Assembly (NCBI RefSeq): GCF_030867095.1 | Contig: NC_081832.1 | Coordinates: forward strand, 59,753,444-59,817,443 | DNA length: 64,000 nt | DNA from: Alligator mississippiensis | Lineage: Eukaryota > Chordata > Crocodylia > Alligatoridae | Reading direction: 5' to 3' | Shown here: in pieces, positions 1 to 10,623 of the stretch | Layout of the letters: every line of letters starts with the position of its first letter | How positions within the stretch are numbered: position 1 is the first letter of the stretch | Notes under the pieces: generated by a model | Told to the model about the DNA's origin: nothing | Database searches by the model: none | Seen by the model: only the letters and a program-made list of their open reading frames with translations | Position numbers and translations under genes: made by a program

Positions 1-240
1 GCAGTCTGCAAGTGTGGCAGGGGCCAATTAGAGAGTCACCTGACCAGAAAGGGGTGGGGCTTGACGCATATAAACCCAGGACCTGAGCTCAAGTCTAGCC
101 ATGAGACCTGCAGGGAGAGGAGCTCCTGGCAGTGGGGCTACAGCCAGGTTCCTGCTTAATATCTGAGCTGACGTAAAAAAACCTGGAGGTCCTAAGAGGC
201 CCAGGGGTATGGCCAGATGCTTGGGAGCGAGGTTCAGAGC
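1..240. other. Window edge, GC-rich intergenic DNA
   Basis: No gene is seen. A TATA-like string (GCATATAAACCC, about 67-78) lies in purine-rich sequence that runs into the tandem repeat to the right. An old repeat promoter is possible, but no second end or flanking duplication was found, so the element is not classified. Confidence 0.3.
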
Positions 241-245
241 CCAGG

Positions 246-600
246 AATAGGGCAAAGGGGCCCAGAGACTGGGGCCAGGGGCCCATAGCCCAGAGAGGGG
301 CAGGGCTAGGGCAAATAAGCTCAGGGATCATAGCAAAGGAGCCCAGAGATTGGGGCCAGGGACCCGAAGCCCAGCGGGGGAAGAGGCAGGAGCATGAGAG
401 CCAGGACACAGGTCCTGGGAGTGGCCCAGAGGTGAAGTGCCCGGGTGAGGAACGCAGGCTGGGATACTGCACTTGGGAGTAGACGTAAGAGGCAAAATAC
501 TTGGGTGGAGGAGACTAGTTTGGAAGCTGCACCTGGGAGTAGCCAAGCTGGGCAAAGTGCTGGAGCAGGAAGGCTGGAATCACAGGGATTGAGGCCAGGG
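246..600. repeat. Degenerate tandem repeat (about 82-bp and about 60-bp units)
   Basis: Two units of about 82 bp begin near 251 and 332; each carries a GCAAAGG-GCCCAGAGA-TTGGGGCCAGG type core. They are followed by three units of about 58-60 bp that begin at 414, 472 and 532 with CYTGGGAGTRG. Open frames over this stretch are by-products of the repetition and high GC content. Confidence 0.6.
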
Positions 601-1880
601 CTGCCAGGGGCTGTTGATAGACAGTGATTGATAACATGTGAAGGCATGGGTGTGGTTTGAAGGAGCAAGTGGAGCCATGTAATTAGCACTCAAGGCAATG
701 ACCACAGACACCCATGGTCATGAGTGTGAGATCAGGCTTGGGAAGCCCTGGGGCAGCTTCTCTTTTTCTAAAAGACTAACATCAATACATGGTGGACAAG
801 TGAAGGAAGAGTTCCCAAAGAGAATTAGACCAGGCAAGGGCAGAGTGGCCAACTGGGGGAGTCACGGCCACACCTGGGATGAACATTTGTTACACCCTTT
901 CCCCGCAAAGCTGTCAGCAATCCATCTGCCCCTGCCCCCACTTTGATTTACTTCATTCAAGCTTCACGTACTGGTGAACACCAGCAAAACCAGCCCCAGG
1001 AGCACTTTGTGGGATTGGGGATGGTTTCGCAGCATCAGGGTGGGGCTGGAGGGATCAGGAGGCGTTGATGGGATTGGAGAGCCTCTCCGATCCCACTAAC
1101 CCCCACCCTGATCACCTCAAACACGCCCTGCAGACCCACTAGCTCCCCCTCCCCCTCTCCCCGATCCTGCCAAACCCTCCTGTGTTGCACTTCCTTCTCC
1201 ATGGAGCCAGCTACTCCTTCAATTCAGACAGCATTTGATGTATGCAGGACAAAATGACATCCAATTTCCATGAGGCTCTTACACCACTGCCATACCAAAA
1301 GAAATCTTCAGAGAAGCAATTTCTTTTCATGTGCTTTCATCCAAATATTAGTTGTCCTTCCTTTAGGAACTGTTGGCAAGGAAATTGAGGCACATGTCTA
1401 TCTTGTTTGCCAAGTTAAATTTTGTTCATGTCCTTTTGTCCTTCCACAGAAGCTGTATTTTATTTTCCAAACACTAGCTGTAGCATCTCCTGAGAGTAAG
1501 TACTTGTTCACGTGTGCTGCAGGGGTGCCATCTAGTGCTACATTTCATATTTTCTCATCAGATTTCCATCTCCCCGATACATTTTGCATCTTGACTATTT
1601 CAACAATTACAATAGTATATTTACCTTTTTACATTTTAAAAAAAGTTACAAACCTCCATGACCATGGACTTTTCAACCTCAGACACTAACAGTTGAGGCT
1701 TGCCAAACTGCACTTGTTAATGGTCAAATACTTCTGGACTGCTGCCTCTGTCATCTAGGGATTCTGTCTATATGAGGCATTGTGGAACAGACATGTTCCT
1801 CACAGCTCCAAGCAAGTGATTTTTTTTCCCTGTACAAAAGTTTGGGGCCTGTACCTGGTCATCCCCTCTGACTACCACCA
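601..1880. other. Intergenic, no gene recognised
   Basis: Mixed sequence, GC-rich to about 1200 and AT-rich after. A 139-codon open frame (1270-1689) has no domain or conserved motif that I recognise and no splice or promoter context. Confidence 0.5.
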
Positions 1881-1881
1881 C

Positions 1882-2120
1882 ATAGATTTCATAGACATTA
1901 GGGCTGGAAGGGACCCTGGAAGATCATCGAGTCCAGCCCCTGCCCCAGGGACAGGAAGTCAGCAGGGATCACAGGATCCCAGCAAGATAAGCATCCAAAT
2001 ATGTCTTGAAGGCATTCAAACTGGGTGCTTGAACCGCCTTTGGCAGCAGGCTATTACAAACCTTGGGGGCTCGGACAGTGAAGAAGTTCTTTCTTATGTC
2101 CAGCCTGAATTGGCCACATA
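1882..2120 (-). mobile_element. CR1 LINE 3' end
   Basis: The stretch reads TTTCATAGACATTAGGGCTG, then GAAGGGACCCTGGAAGATCA, then TCGAGTCCAGCCCC. That is the reverse complement of the standard CR1 3' terminus. Further right come the CR1 GAAGAAGTTCTTTCTTATGTC and CAGCCTGAATTGG segments. Only the 3' part is present, which is normal for CR1 copies truncated at the 5' end. Confidence 0.9.
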
Positions 2121-2588
2121 GTGCCATTACGCTGGGGCTTGTGGTCCTCCTGGTCCAAGCATGGTAGCCTGCCTGGGCTCTGGGTCTGTCAGGAATACAT
2201 CAGGGCTGTGGCCCATTGGCTCTATGCATCCTCTAAGGGGCTAACCCTTAGAGGCTCCCACTTTGGGTATCACTCACTGCAACACTTCAGCTGCTGCTGC
2301 TACTGCCAGTGTGTTCCTCTGGCCGCCTCTGCCTTCTGCTTTCTGGAGACACACTGAGGCACAGGGGTGGAGGGACCCTGTGGCTGGGTGGCTCAGGGGG
2401 ACTTAGGGACCCTATACAGTACAAAGGGGTCATGCCCACTGCATGACATGGCATGGTATGACATTCAAGGCATGGGGGTGCTCACGAGGTGTGGTGAGGT
2501 ACCTACAGCATGGCATGGTTTGTAGTACAAAGGGTGTGTGGGTGGAGAGTCTTTCAGCCCCTGGGCACTCAGAAGTTGGACAGCCCTG
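2121..2588 (-). mobile_element. Probable hAT-like DNA transposon remnant (one end seen)
   Basis: The right boundary AGTTGGACAGCCCTG (ending at 2588) reads CAGGGCTGTCCAACT on the other strand, a typical non-autonomous hAT terminus. Internal sequence is GC-rich and repetitive (GGCATGG motifs at 2440-2520). The partner terminus and target-site duplication were not found, so the left boundary is a guess. Confidence 0.4.
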
Positions 2589-2611
2589 AAATATATCATC
2601 AGCTCAGTGTG

Positions 2612-2654
2612 ATTAATAGAATCATGTGTTTCGTGTGCACATGATTCTATTAAT
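2612..2654. repeat. Perfect 17-bp inverted repeat with 9-nt loop
   Basis: ATTAATAGAATCATGTG at 2612-2628 is exactly complementary to CACATGATTCTATTAAT at 2638-2654, with the loop TTTCGTGTG between. The hairpin is AT-rich and lies just outside the hAT-like terminus. No U-tract or gene context gives it a function. Confidence 0.85.
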
Positions 2655-5600
2655 GTTGTACTTCAGCATGCATATGCAATTTGCTATCTCTGTCTTTTCT
2701 GGGCACAAAGCCACTTTTGAAAAAGCTCACCTTGTTTTTTTGCAGGAATTCATATAAAGATACACCAGAGAAACATCACCTCCATAGAATCCAGCAGCTA
2801 TTGGTGCCACTGGTTAAGACTGAGATATGGGAAATGTGTGTTTTCAGCACTGTCAGACCACCAGGAAATGGTCCTGCCAGGAAATGAGTTTTCCAGCCCT
2901 GGACCATTTCTTCTCACAGTCCCCAGAATTGGCAGACAATTGTTTCCACGACACCCTTTGAAAGCAAGCAGTGATGCACTTAGTTGCAGCATGATGAAAC
3001 ACAGTGTATCCCTGTATTGTCTTGTGCTACCAGACACAGAGCCAGTGCAGATGTGAGAGACAACAACAACAGAGATTTTCAGTCCATTTGATATTTCAAG
3101 GTTTCAAATGGGTTCTTTTCTACTGAGCTTTACCTAAAATAACTAGAATGTAAAATTAATTTAATGAGAAATTTCATATGAAGTTATTGTAGAGCAAGAA
3201 AAAAAAATGATGTCAGTAGGTAGGGATAAGATATATTTATTTTTAGACTACCCTCACACCAACACACTAGATCTGAGAGTTTTAGGCAAACCTGAAGAGA
3301 ATGTCATTAAAATATGTCACTATGTAAGAGGAAGATTTGCATATCTTTGAAAACTACAGCTAATGTGTTTTTTACTTTGCTTTTGTCTTTAACTACCTTA
3401 ATGAATGAAAGATGCTTTCAGAATATCAATCCCTGGTGAGACTCCCCTCTGCCATTTAGAAACAACCCTGTCTGCTTTACTCTCTTCTTCCAGGAAAGCT
3501 AGGAGCCCTTCAGGGAGTTGCAAATGAAGAACCATTGACTCACTGACACAGGTGAGGCTTATTAGATACCACTTCTAATAAAAGGGAGGAGAGAGAAGCC
3601 TCTGACAAAGATACTAAGGGATTAGGTTAGGCAAAACTTACAGAAGGTTTCAGGGATAAAAGTCCTAGAAAAGTCTGAGGTGTGGATTTGGATAGGACTG
3701 AGGAGGGGTATTATTGCTTTAGAGAATTACCTTTGTATCAAAGAACCAAAGCCTAGGAGAAATGGTGCAGCTCATTTGCTGAGTATGTAGTTTCTAACTG
3801 GAGCTAGGTGAGCATCCCTCCATCTTGCACCTGCTGACCACAAAACATTCACAACTTAAATGTTTGTCTACACAAATATTTCTCTTTCTAATATATCCAG
3901 GGTTTCATTTCAACACCAACTAAAACAGAAAGTGTTCAGCTCAGTCTTAAACTTGTACAGGAGCCACAATAATTGTTATGTTGTGAGTAGATGGGTATGA
4001 GACCTTTATCCTTCTCTTTTGGGAGCTGGAGGGACTTCCTGCAATATCACCAGTGTCCCAACTCTTCCTCCAAATTGATTGTCTTGGTCTGGTTTCACTG
4101 GAAAATCAATGAAGTGGGACTCACTTGCTTACACCTCTTCCCTGCCAGCAGGCCAACAAATTCCGATGGCATCCAGGAATAAAGTGGTGATAGTCAGTCA
4201 CTACCCATGTGTTCATCTGTTCTCCTGCTACTAATCACCTCCCCACCAAAAAAAACCCTCAAAAACCATAAAACTCATTGTGTGATTCACCTTGAAAGAG
4301 TACTGCAGAAACACGTATCTGCAGCTAAGCCTTGTGCCCTGAAGTGGTGGCACCAAATACTGGGCTACACATTTCAGCTACTTCAACCCACCTTAAGGAG
4401 TCATGATTAACAATAGCAGACTGGGCTGGGGGTTTTTTTTGTTTTTTTGCAAGTGAGCTAGACGGTAAACTGGATGCCTGAAGCTGTGTGCAGTAACTTG
4501 GCTTTAAAAAAGGTGGGGGTTTTGGGGGTTTTTTTAAGTGCCTAAAACTGCACTTAAAAAAAAAAAAGGGGGTATCCCATAGGGTTTTCAAATGCACATG
4601 TCTAAATTCTTTGGCTTGTAAACAGTCCATTTTGTATGATTGTTTTGATGTGAAAAATCAATGACAGAAAATTATGATGACTTAAAAGCAAATCAGGCAT
4701 AGCAGGAATCAACCATTCACATACAAATAGAGTTAAGCTAACTTCTGCTATGTTTTAAAGCTCTTTTAGGTGTACTGTGCTTTTCATTATAAGACCTTAT
4801 ATATTAAAAGAATCATTAAACTGCTTATTAATTAATAACATGGGATAAATCTACAACTTTATACCCTACCTCCAACACATTATTTTCTGCCAAGCACAGG
4901 AAAACTCCTTTTGCTCACCTCATTTTGGATTAAGGAAATGATGAAAGATTCAGTCCATTAGAGCTAGATTCACAAAGGGAAATTCAGCCTGGGAGTGCTC
5001 AATGTTGCAATGCCCAACTTCTGTGTGTTGAATTATGTATTATATAAGAGTCTTTATTAGTCTAGGAAGTGTTAGGTTCCTAAGAATTAATTTTTCAGAA
5101 GTTAGTGTGGTGGGCTGGGAGTTGCATATAGCCAAGAGAAGATGCTGAGGAGAAAGGCAGTGTTTAACACCTCAGTGACTTAGCACTTGTAATTCTCTAC
5201 AGTCCAGAATTAGAACTGTTTCTTTCTAGTTAGGATTCACAGCTATCAATCTTCACTTGCAGTTAGGTTCCTAAACCCTTTTGTTCAAAAAGCAGGAAAG
5301 GGATCAACCTCTTCAAAGTATGATGCAGGAGGAAAGAGAACACAACTCAATAGTCCTGTAGTAAAAGCATTTATTTGGAACAGGTGAGCCCTGAGTTCAA
5401 ATTCCATCCAGGAGAGCTGCTTATCTTATTGCAGTATTTTCTGCAGAGGGACATATCAGTTCCCCAGGTTTCTTATCTCTTGGCTCTTATTTTATAGAAA
5501 TACCTCAGTGCTCTGATAAGAAGGCCCCATTGTTTTAATAATGCTTTCTATTCCTTTGTCCTCTAGTGATCAAACTTCCAGTATCTCCATTGTCTCGTTA

Positions 5601-7730
5601 TTTGGCTTTAAGCTCTAGTTAAGGTATCTGAACAAATCTAAGCTGGCAACAGAAGTTAGAATAGGAAAGGGGTTCAACAAATAGAATAATTTAAACCTGG
5701 TCAATGAATGTCATATGGTTGATAACTGATGTGAAATGGGATAAAAATAAATACTAAAAGGTGAAAATTTAAATGACAGTGAAAGGTGAATAGTGACTGA
5801 TCTTTTCCCAGATAAAAGTTCAGGTGTTTTCTGTACTTTTTTAGTAACAGTCTCCTTCAAACCAGTATTAGCCAGTAACATATTTTGGCTGTTTATTTGC
5901 CTTTAAGTAACCAGCTCTAAGTTCCTTATTTCTATTGATTTTTCTTCTTCTTCTTTTGAAATTTATTCTGTTGTCGCTTCTGAATTTTCTCTTTTCCAGA
6001 GATGTTCGTAACTGGCTTAACTTCCTGCTATCAAGCTTATTGATTTGCACCCTGTATAAGGCACTAATCACTTCCTATGGGACAAAGGCTAGATATGGAT
6101 TTAATGTAAAGATCTTCAGAAGGACAAATTGGTATAGACCCACTGACACCTCTGATGCTTTACAACAAACTTGTCCCTGGCCCATATGGGTTTTAACAAC
6201 TGTTATGTTCAAGAATGGCATAGCCTCTTCCTCCCTCAGCATTGTCTGCTAAAATCCACATGCACCCCCTCAACGAGTCCTGTTTCTTCTGCCAATATAT
6301 GTACATTTTCCCAGTGCAACAATCTAGTGTGTATGGCCAATGCAGTGGATACACAGGACCAAGCGGCAGATGGTTAGAGCAGGCAGCAATGATGTCACCA
6401 CAAAGCACATGAGGAATCAGCAGAGAATGAGGTTTGCAGGAGGCAGCAACATTAGTTATCTTCCAGCGCACCTATGAGAAACCGTAATAGAACCATTCTG
6501 ACTTAGGGCTGGACTGGCCAAGAGAGTAACAGTAGGGAAATGTGAGAGCGCCGTTTACACAAATTAAACATTTGATCAGTTTGATATAGATGAACATTTC
6601 CTGACAATGCTGGTGTTCAGAATGTATTTTTAAGGACTCTGGCTTGGTTTCTTATTGAACAGTCAAACTACAAGTCCCAAAACAACAAGGAGACACGTTG
6701 TGTTGGGCAGCCTACAAATATTGTTAGCTAAAGAAGACATAGGTTTATACTGGAAGAAATGGCAAAAAGCTTTAAATGTGTCAAAATGCATACATATGAA
6801 CATGCTTGTCTCTTGGTGTGATGGGGTACCTGCATGTTCATCAGCTGTATTTTATTACTGCCATGTAAGAGGTTTTACTGTCCAGCTACTGTAACTATCC
6901 TGCATTTTCTTAAGATCGTGATCTCTCTCTCTCTTTTCCAAACTGGAGCATCCATTAGCATAAAGCAGAAGGGAGAATGTTCAGAATGGTAAATCTGGGG
7001 TACTTTGATCAATTTATTATCAATTTTCTTAGTTTCATGCGTGGGGGCTGTTCAGAACATTTTTCTGTGGGTTTTTGTTGATTTTATAAATGTCTGTTCT
7101 CTGGGAAAAATAAAGGACGAAGTGGGTCAAAGCACAAACAGGAGCTGTTCTATGTTCTCCGGACAGTCTCAATGCATCCTGTGCCCATGGGATTCCTAAT
7201 GGCTTCCTTGTGTTTCCTTCTGTTTATCCAATGAAGTAAACAAAAAGGATTTATTTTTCTTGTTTCATATTTAAGGGCATTTTAATCTTCCTTGGGGAAA
7301 CCATTACATCAACAACTGATTTTTCATGTCAGTCTTTATAAGATGAATTAACCACAAATAATAGAGCCTGTTCAATAATAAACAGGCTTTCTGGATGGAC
7401 TCCTCTGGGTCTGTAGGAAACATACCTCAGATATCCTGAGCTATTGGGATCAATCCAAATGGACTGGTTAAAATAAACACAAAAGCACAAATACCAACAT
7501 TATGTTTTGGCACGGGCAACTAGAAGCATTCTTTTAAAATATATATATTTTTATATGAATCCAAATTTTCAAATGACAGATTTAACATTTAAAGATTTCT
7601 CCAGTCCCCTAAAAACAGGTTTATACAGGTCTATCTTCCATCATTTACGGTCATGTAATCTGAATCAACATCTGCAGAGGAGAATCTTGTATTCTTTTCA
7701 CTCTGCCAGCTGCTCATTGCATTTCAGAGT
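2655..7730. other. Intergenic, nothing recognised
   Basis: About 5 kb of AT-rich sequence. I see no coding exon with conserved motifs, no SPINK-type Cys pattern (the mammalian upstream neighbours), no tRNA and no intact transposon. Small simple tracts occur, such as TTCTTCTTCTTCTTTT near 5942 and a purine/A-rich stretch near 4505-4570. Confidence 0.5.
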
Positions 7731-7734
7731 TGAT

Positions 7735-8005
7735 GTCAGGCTTCTGTGCTTCTTCCTCTTCTCCATGGGTGACTGGTGCCTCCCGAGTCTGGGGGGGCAC
7801 CAGATCGCCAATGTGGGGGGTGGGGCCCGCAGCTGATCACAGACTGGGGAGGGAGGGGGTCCCCCAGTGGCAAAACCAGCAAAACTGGAAGTGCACTTCC
7901 GCCATCGCTTCTGGTTTCGTGGCTGGCGCTTCCAGGGGGGTGCACAGCCAATCTCAGGGGATGCATGTGTACCTGCGTGCACCCCTTACGTGTCACCAAT
8001 GCCCT
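7735..8005. repeat. GC-rich patch, likely an unclassified repeat
   Basis: The patch stands out from AT-rich flanks. It has G-runs (7790-7860) and a perfect 14-bp palindrome GGAAGTGCACTTCC at 7887-7900 nested inside an AAACCAG...CTGGTTT inverted pair (7874-7919). Open frames cross it on both strands, as expected for GC-rich non-coding DNA. No terminal repeats were identified. Confidence 0.35.
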
Positions 8006-8489
8006 TCTCTATATCCAGTCTGATAAATGATTGACATTCCCCATGCACACCTTTTTTTCCTCAGAAAAAGCTCACTCTCTTCTGGTCATCTCTACTGTTA
8101 GATTTCAAATTCACATCTGTGTTGAAATCTTTGAAAGATCACATACAGCTGCTTTTTAGATCATACCAAGTTGCATTTTTGATCATCACCATGTTTTCTT
8201 ACAAATGCTTAACTTTAATTGTGCAATGATTCCTGCATGAAAAACATTTCAGAAGCCCATAAGCCCATTTCAGTGTATCATCTTAGCAATGTTCAAATCC
8301 ATCATGCTCCTCGCTATTCACTGTTCACAATTTATTATCAAACATGGGGGGGACTAATTCCAGGAGTGACATGGTATTTCTACTTCTGAGCTGGACAAAT
8401 GCATCTCTTGGAACCACTCCTGGCTCTTGCATGTTACAAAACAAATTTTCCTCCTTGATTTTAAGTTGAACCTCTGACGGTGAATAGGT

Positions 8490-8600
8490 AGACAAGATTC
8501 TTTGGGTAGATGTGATACCTTGTATTAGACCAACTAAATAGTTGGAAAAATTGTTCTTTGCAAGTTTTGGGCACAAACACCCTTCTTCAGGCACACGCAC
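8490..8600 (-). repeat. Unnamed dispersed repeat, copy 1
   Basis: On the minus strand it reads TGCCTGAAGAAGGGTGTTTG, then TGCCCAAAACTTGCAAA, then CCAACTATTTAGTTGGTCTA, then a GGTATCAC box. The same blocks occur at 9838-9958, 39435-39511 and 52570-52645. I know this as a widespread reptile repeat but cannot name the family with certainty. Confidence 0.65.
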
Positions 8601-8854
8601 GAGGGGATAAAATACTGCTCGATGGCAGAAACACAAACCAGAAAGGGGTGAACAGAAATGCCAGGGGCAGCATTTCTATAGGCCCTGCAGGCTCACTCTG
8701 CACAGGTGGACCCAGAGATGTGGGGCACAAAATTTTCCAGTGCTTTATTTTTCCATGGGAAATTTTCCATTTCTACAAATTCATTTTTTCATAAAATTCA
8801 TTAGTAACAATGAATGGGTGCCAATACAATAGTAGGCAATTTCAGGGTTGTAAT

Positions 8855-9178
8855 CAGCATTCCCTCTAAGCTGTGTGTGCACGCAGCTTCGCACAATAAA
8901 AATCATGCTGCATAATAAATTTTTAATGCCATGCACCCAGTGGCGTACCGATGGGGGTGGGGGGGGAACAGTAGGGGGCCATGGACCCTGGGTGCCGGCC
9001 TGGGGGGGAACTCCCAGTGCCATACCAATGGGGCGCTGATGCTGTCCCAGCCACCAGCTCACGTCTGGCTGCTCACCACCCACCCGGCCACAGGAGGGGG
9101 AGGGGTGGGCATACTGAGATACCTGCGCACTCCCAGACAGGATTGCTTACAGATTGCTAATCCTTACAGGGAACATTG
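8855..9178. mobile_element. Non-autonomous hAT transposon with exact 8-bp target duplication
   Basis: The element starts CAGCATTCCCTCTAAG and ends CTTACAGGGAACATTG. The termini are inverted repeats (12 of 16 positions agree). It is flanked by GTTGTAAT at 8847-8854 and 9179-9186, an exact 8-bp duplication as hAT insertion makes. The interior is 324 bp including a G-rich stretch, with no transposase. Confidence 0.9.
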
Positions 9179-9186
9179 GTTGTAAT

Positions 9187-9837
9187 TAATGTTTTTCAGG
9201 TGATTATCCCTAGGAAGTGTGTGAGAAAGTACATATATGTTTTATTGATTTGTGAACAGGATGGTAAATACACTCACATAATAATCCAAACCAAAAATCA
9301 AGTTTTGAATTCATCTAATTGGCTGTGCAGGTCAAATCAAAACCAAAGCATGGCATCTCATGCGCAGTTGTTTGGGTGAGCTAAAACTAGTGTGTCAATT
9401 TTCATTGGCCGCCTTTTTTTTCTTAAATTTAAACCACATAAGGGAAATACATGCCATTGTGTATTGTCTTTACATTTTTACAAGCATTCCAATAAAAATA
9501 ATTTCTTTCCACATAAAGCTTTGAATTTGTTTGTATAGAACATTAAACCACATTAAGTGTGCTGTATTTAATTTTTTTCCTAATCAAATACTTCAGTTCA
9601 AATACTTGTGGCTATTGGACATAAAATTAATATGGGGAGGTACTTTTATAGTTTTGTTTATATAATTCAAATACACATGCTAAATCAGATCACGCTGTAT
9701 TTAGGGCATTAGAAAATTTCCCAATACAAAATTTTCCAGAAAACACACATTGCCGGGTGGACCTCCCTTTAGCTGTCCTGGGAAATATAAATTTTCATTT
9801 CTCCCTGGGGGAAATTTTACAATCTTTGCATTCTCCT
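9187..9837. other. Intergenic, AT-rich
   Basis: No gene seen. The string ACAAAATTTTCCAG near 9725 also occurs near 8727, so the two flanks of the hAT insertion may derive from one older repeat. Confidence 0.4.
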
Positions 9838-9958
9838 ATGCCTGAGGAAGGGCACGTGTGCCCCGAAACTTGCAAATAAAGATATCACACCTTTTTGGTT
9901 TTTTGCCTGCCAAATAAAGACGGACACTTTTGCAACTGTCTAGTTGGTCCAATAAGAT
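9838..9958 (+). repeat. Unnamed dispersed repeat, copy 2
   Basis: Plus-strand copy of the family at 8490-8600: TGCCTGAGGAAGGGCACGTG, then GTGCCCCGAAACTTGCAAA, a GATATCACACC box and CTAGTTGGTCCAATAAGATC. It lies directly against the left edge of the FBXO38 CpG island and points away from copy 1. Confidence 0.65.
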
Positions 9959-10123
9959 CCCGCCTCCAGCACGCTGAGACAGAGCGAGGTGCAAGGCAAA
10001 CTGCACGGCAAGCCCTGAACAGCTGTGCTACACATCTGGCCACTGCCCCCTCGGAGCCCTGGAGGTCCGCAGCTGTGCGCGCGTAGCAGGGGCGGTGCTG
10101 GGCTCCTGGGCACTGCCGCGCCC

Positions 10124-10134
10124 AACATGGCGGC
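10124..10134 (+). promoter_or_regulatory. YY1-like motif 1
   Basis: AACATGGCGGC matches the AANATGGCGGC core that YY1 binds close to many TATA-less start sites. Its ATG would open a 5-codon frame closed by TGA at 10139-10141. Confidence 0.5.
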
Positions 10135-10176
10135 GCCTCCATGACAAGCACAAGACGCAACCCGCCGTGCCACACT

Positions 10177-10189
10177 CAAGATGGCGGCC
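10177..10189 (+). promoter_or_regulatory. YY1-like motif 2
   Basis: CAAGATGGCGGCC is a near-ideal YY1 core in the sense orientation. The ATG inside it (10181) opens a frame that stays open to the exon 1 donor. Confidence 0.55.
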
Positions 10190-10623
10190 CAGCGGCGCTT
10201 TCCCTCCCGCCCCTCCGAGCCCGGAAGTCCGGCCGACTCTAGCGGAAGCGGAAGCAGGGGGCAGGAAGTGTATCCCGACCGCCGCGGCCACAATAACAGG
10301 CGGCAGGAGGCGCCGGGGGGCAGGTAAGGGCTGGTGGCAGCTGTCAGCGGGGGCCGGCTTCGGCCGGGGCGTGCAGGAGCGGGACGGGGCTGGCCGGGCC
10401 CCCGCGGCGTGGGGCACCTGGGCCGCCACGTCCAGCCCTCCCTGCGCCGTTGGCTCGGGCCCGGCTCCCCCGGGCGTTTGTCTGCTCCGTGTCGTGTTCA
10501 GGCCCCGCGTCTAGGTTGGGGCCGGGCTGCTTCCCCCGCTGAGCAGGCGGACCTGGGCCCGGCCCCGCTGCCCTGAACGACAGGAGCCGGTTGGGAAAGG
10601 AGCGCGCGCCGCCAACAGCCGTC

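Larger units (their letters stand above)
10100..10323 (+). other. FBXO38: FBXO38 exon 1 (non-coding, start approximate)
   Basis: The only strong donor in the island is CAG|GTAAGG, with the exon ending at 10323. The first coding exon lies 5.7 kb downstream and has a long pyrimidine tract before its acceptor, so a separate 5' UTR exon is needed. The 5' boundary is an estimate from the YY1 and ETS cluster. Confidence 0.7.
9960..10620 (+). promoter_or_regulatory. FBXO38: FBXO38 CpG-island promoter
   Basis: The stretch is dense in CpG, with AT-rich flanks. Two YY1-type motifs (AACATGGCGGC at 10124-10134, CAAGATGGCGGCC at 10177-10189) and ETS-type GGAAG motifs (CCGGAAGTCC at 10221-10230, AGCGGAAGCGGAAGC at 10241-10255, CAGGAAGTG at 10262-10270) cluster within 150 bp just before a splice donor. 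No TATA box is placed to serve it. This is the usual form of a TATA-less housekeeping promoter. The start site is inferred to lie between about 10100 and 10230. Confidence 0.85.

Noticed and set aside
1-760. Possible long terminal repeat at the window start (TATA-like string)
   Set aside because: No second terminus, no matching partner and no internal coding region are visible, so the class cannot be claimed.
1270-1689. 139-codon open frame upstream
   Set aside because: No domain, no promoter or splice context, and composition like AT-rich intergenic DNA.
1-10000. SPINK-family genes expected upstream by mammalian gene order
   Set aside because: No Kazal-type Cys pattern was found in any frame.
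9885-10514. Open frames on both strands across the CpG island
   Set aside because: High GC depletes stops. There are no conserved motifs, and the island is explained by the FBXO38 promoter. No divergent gene was recognised.
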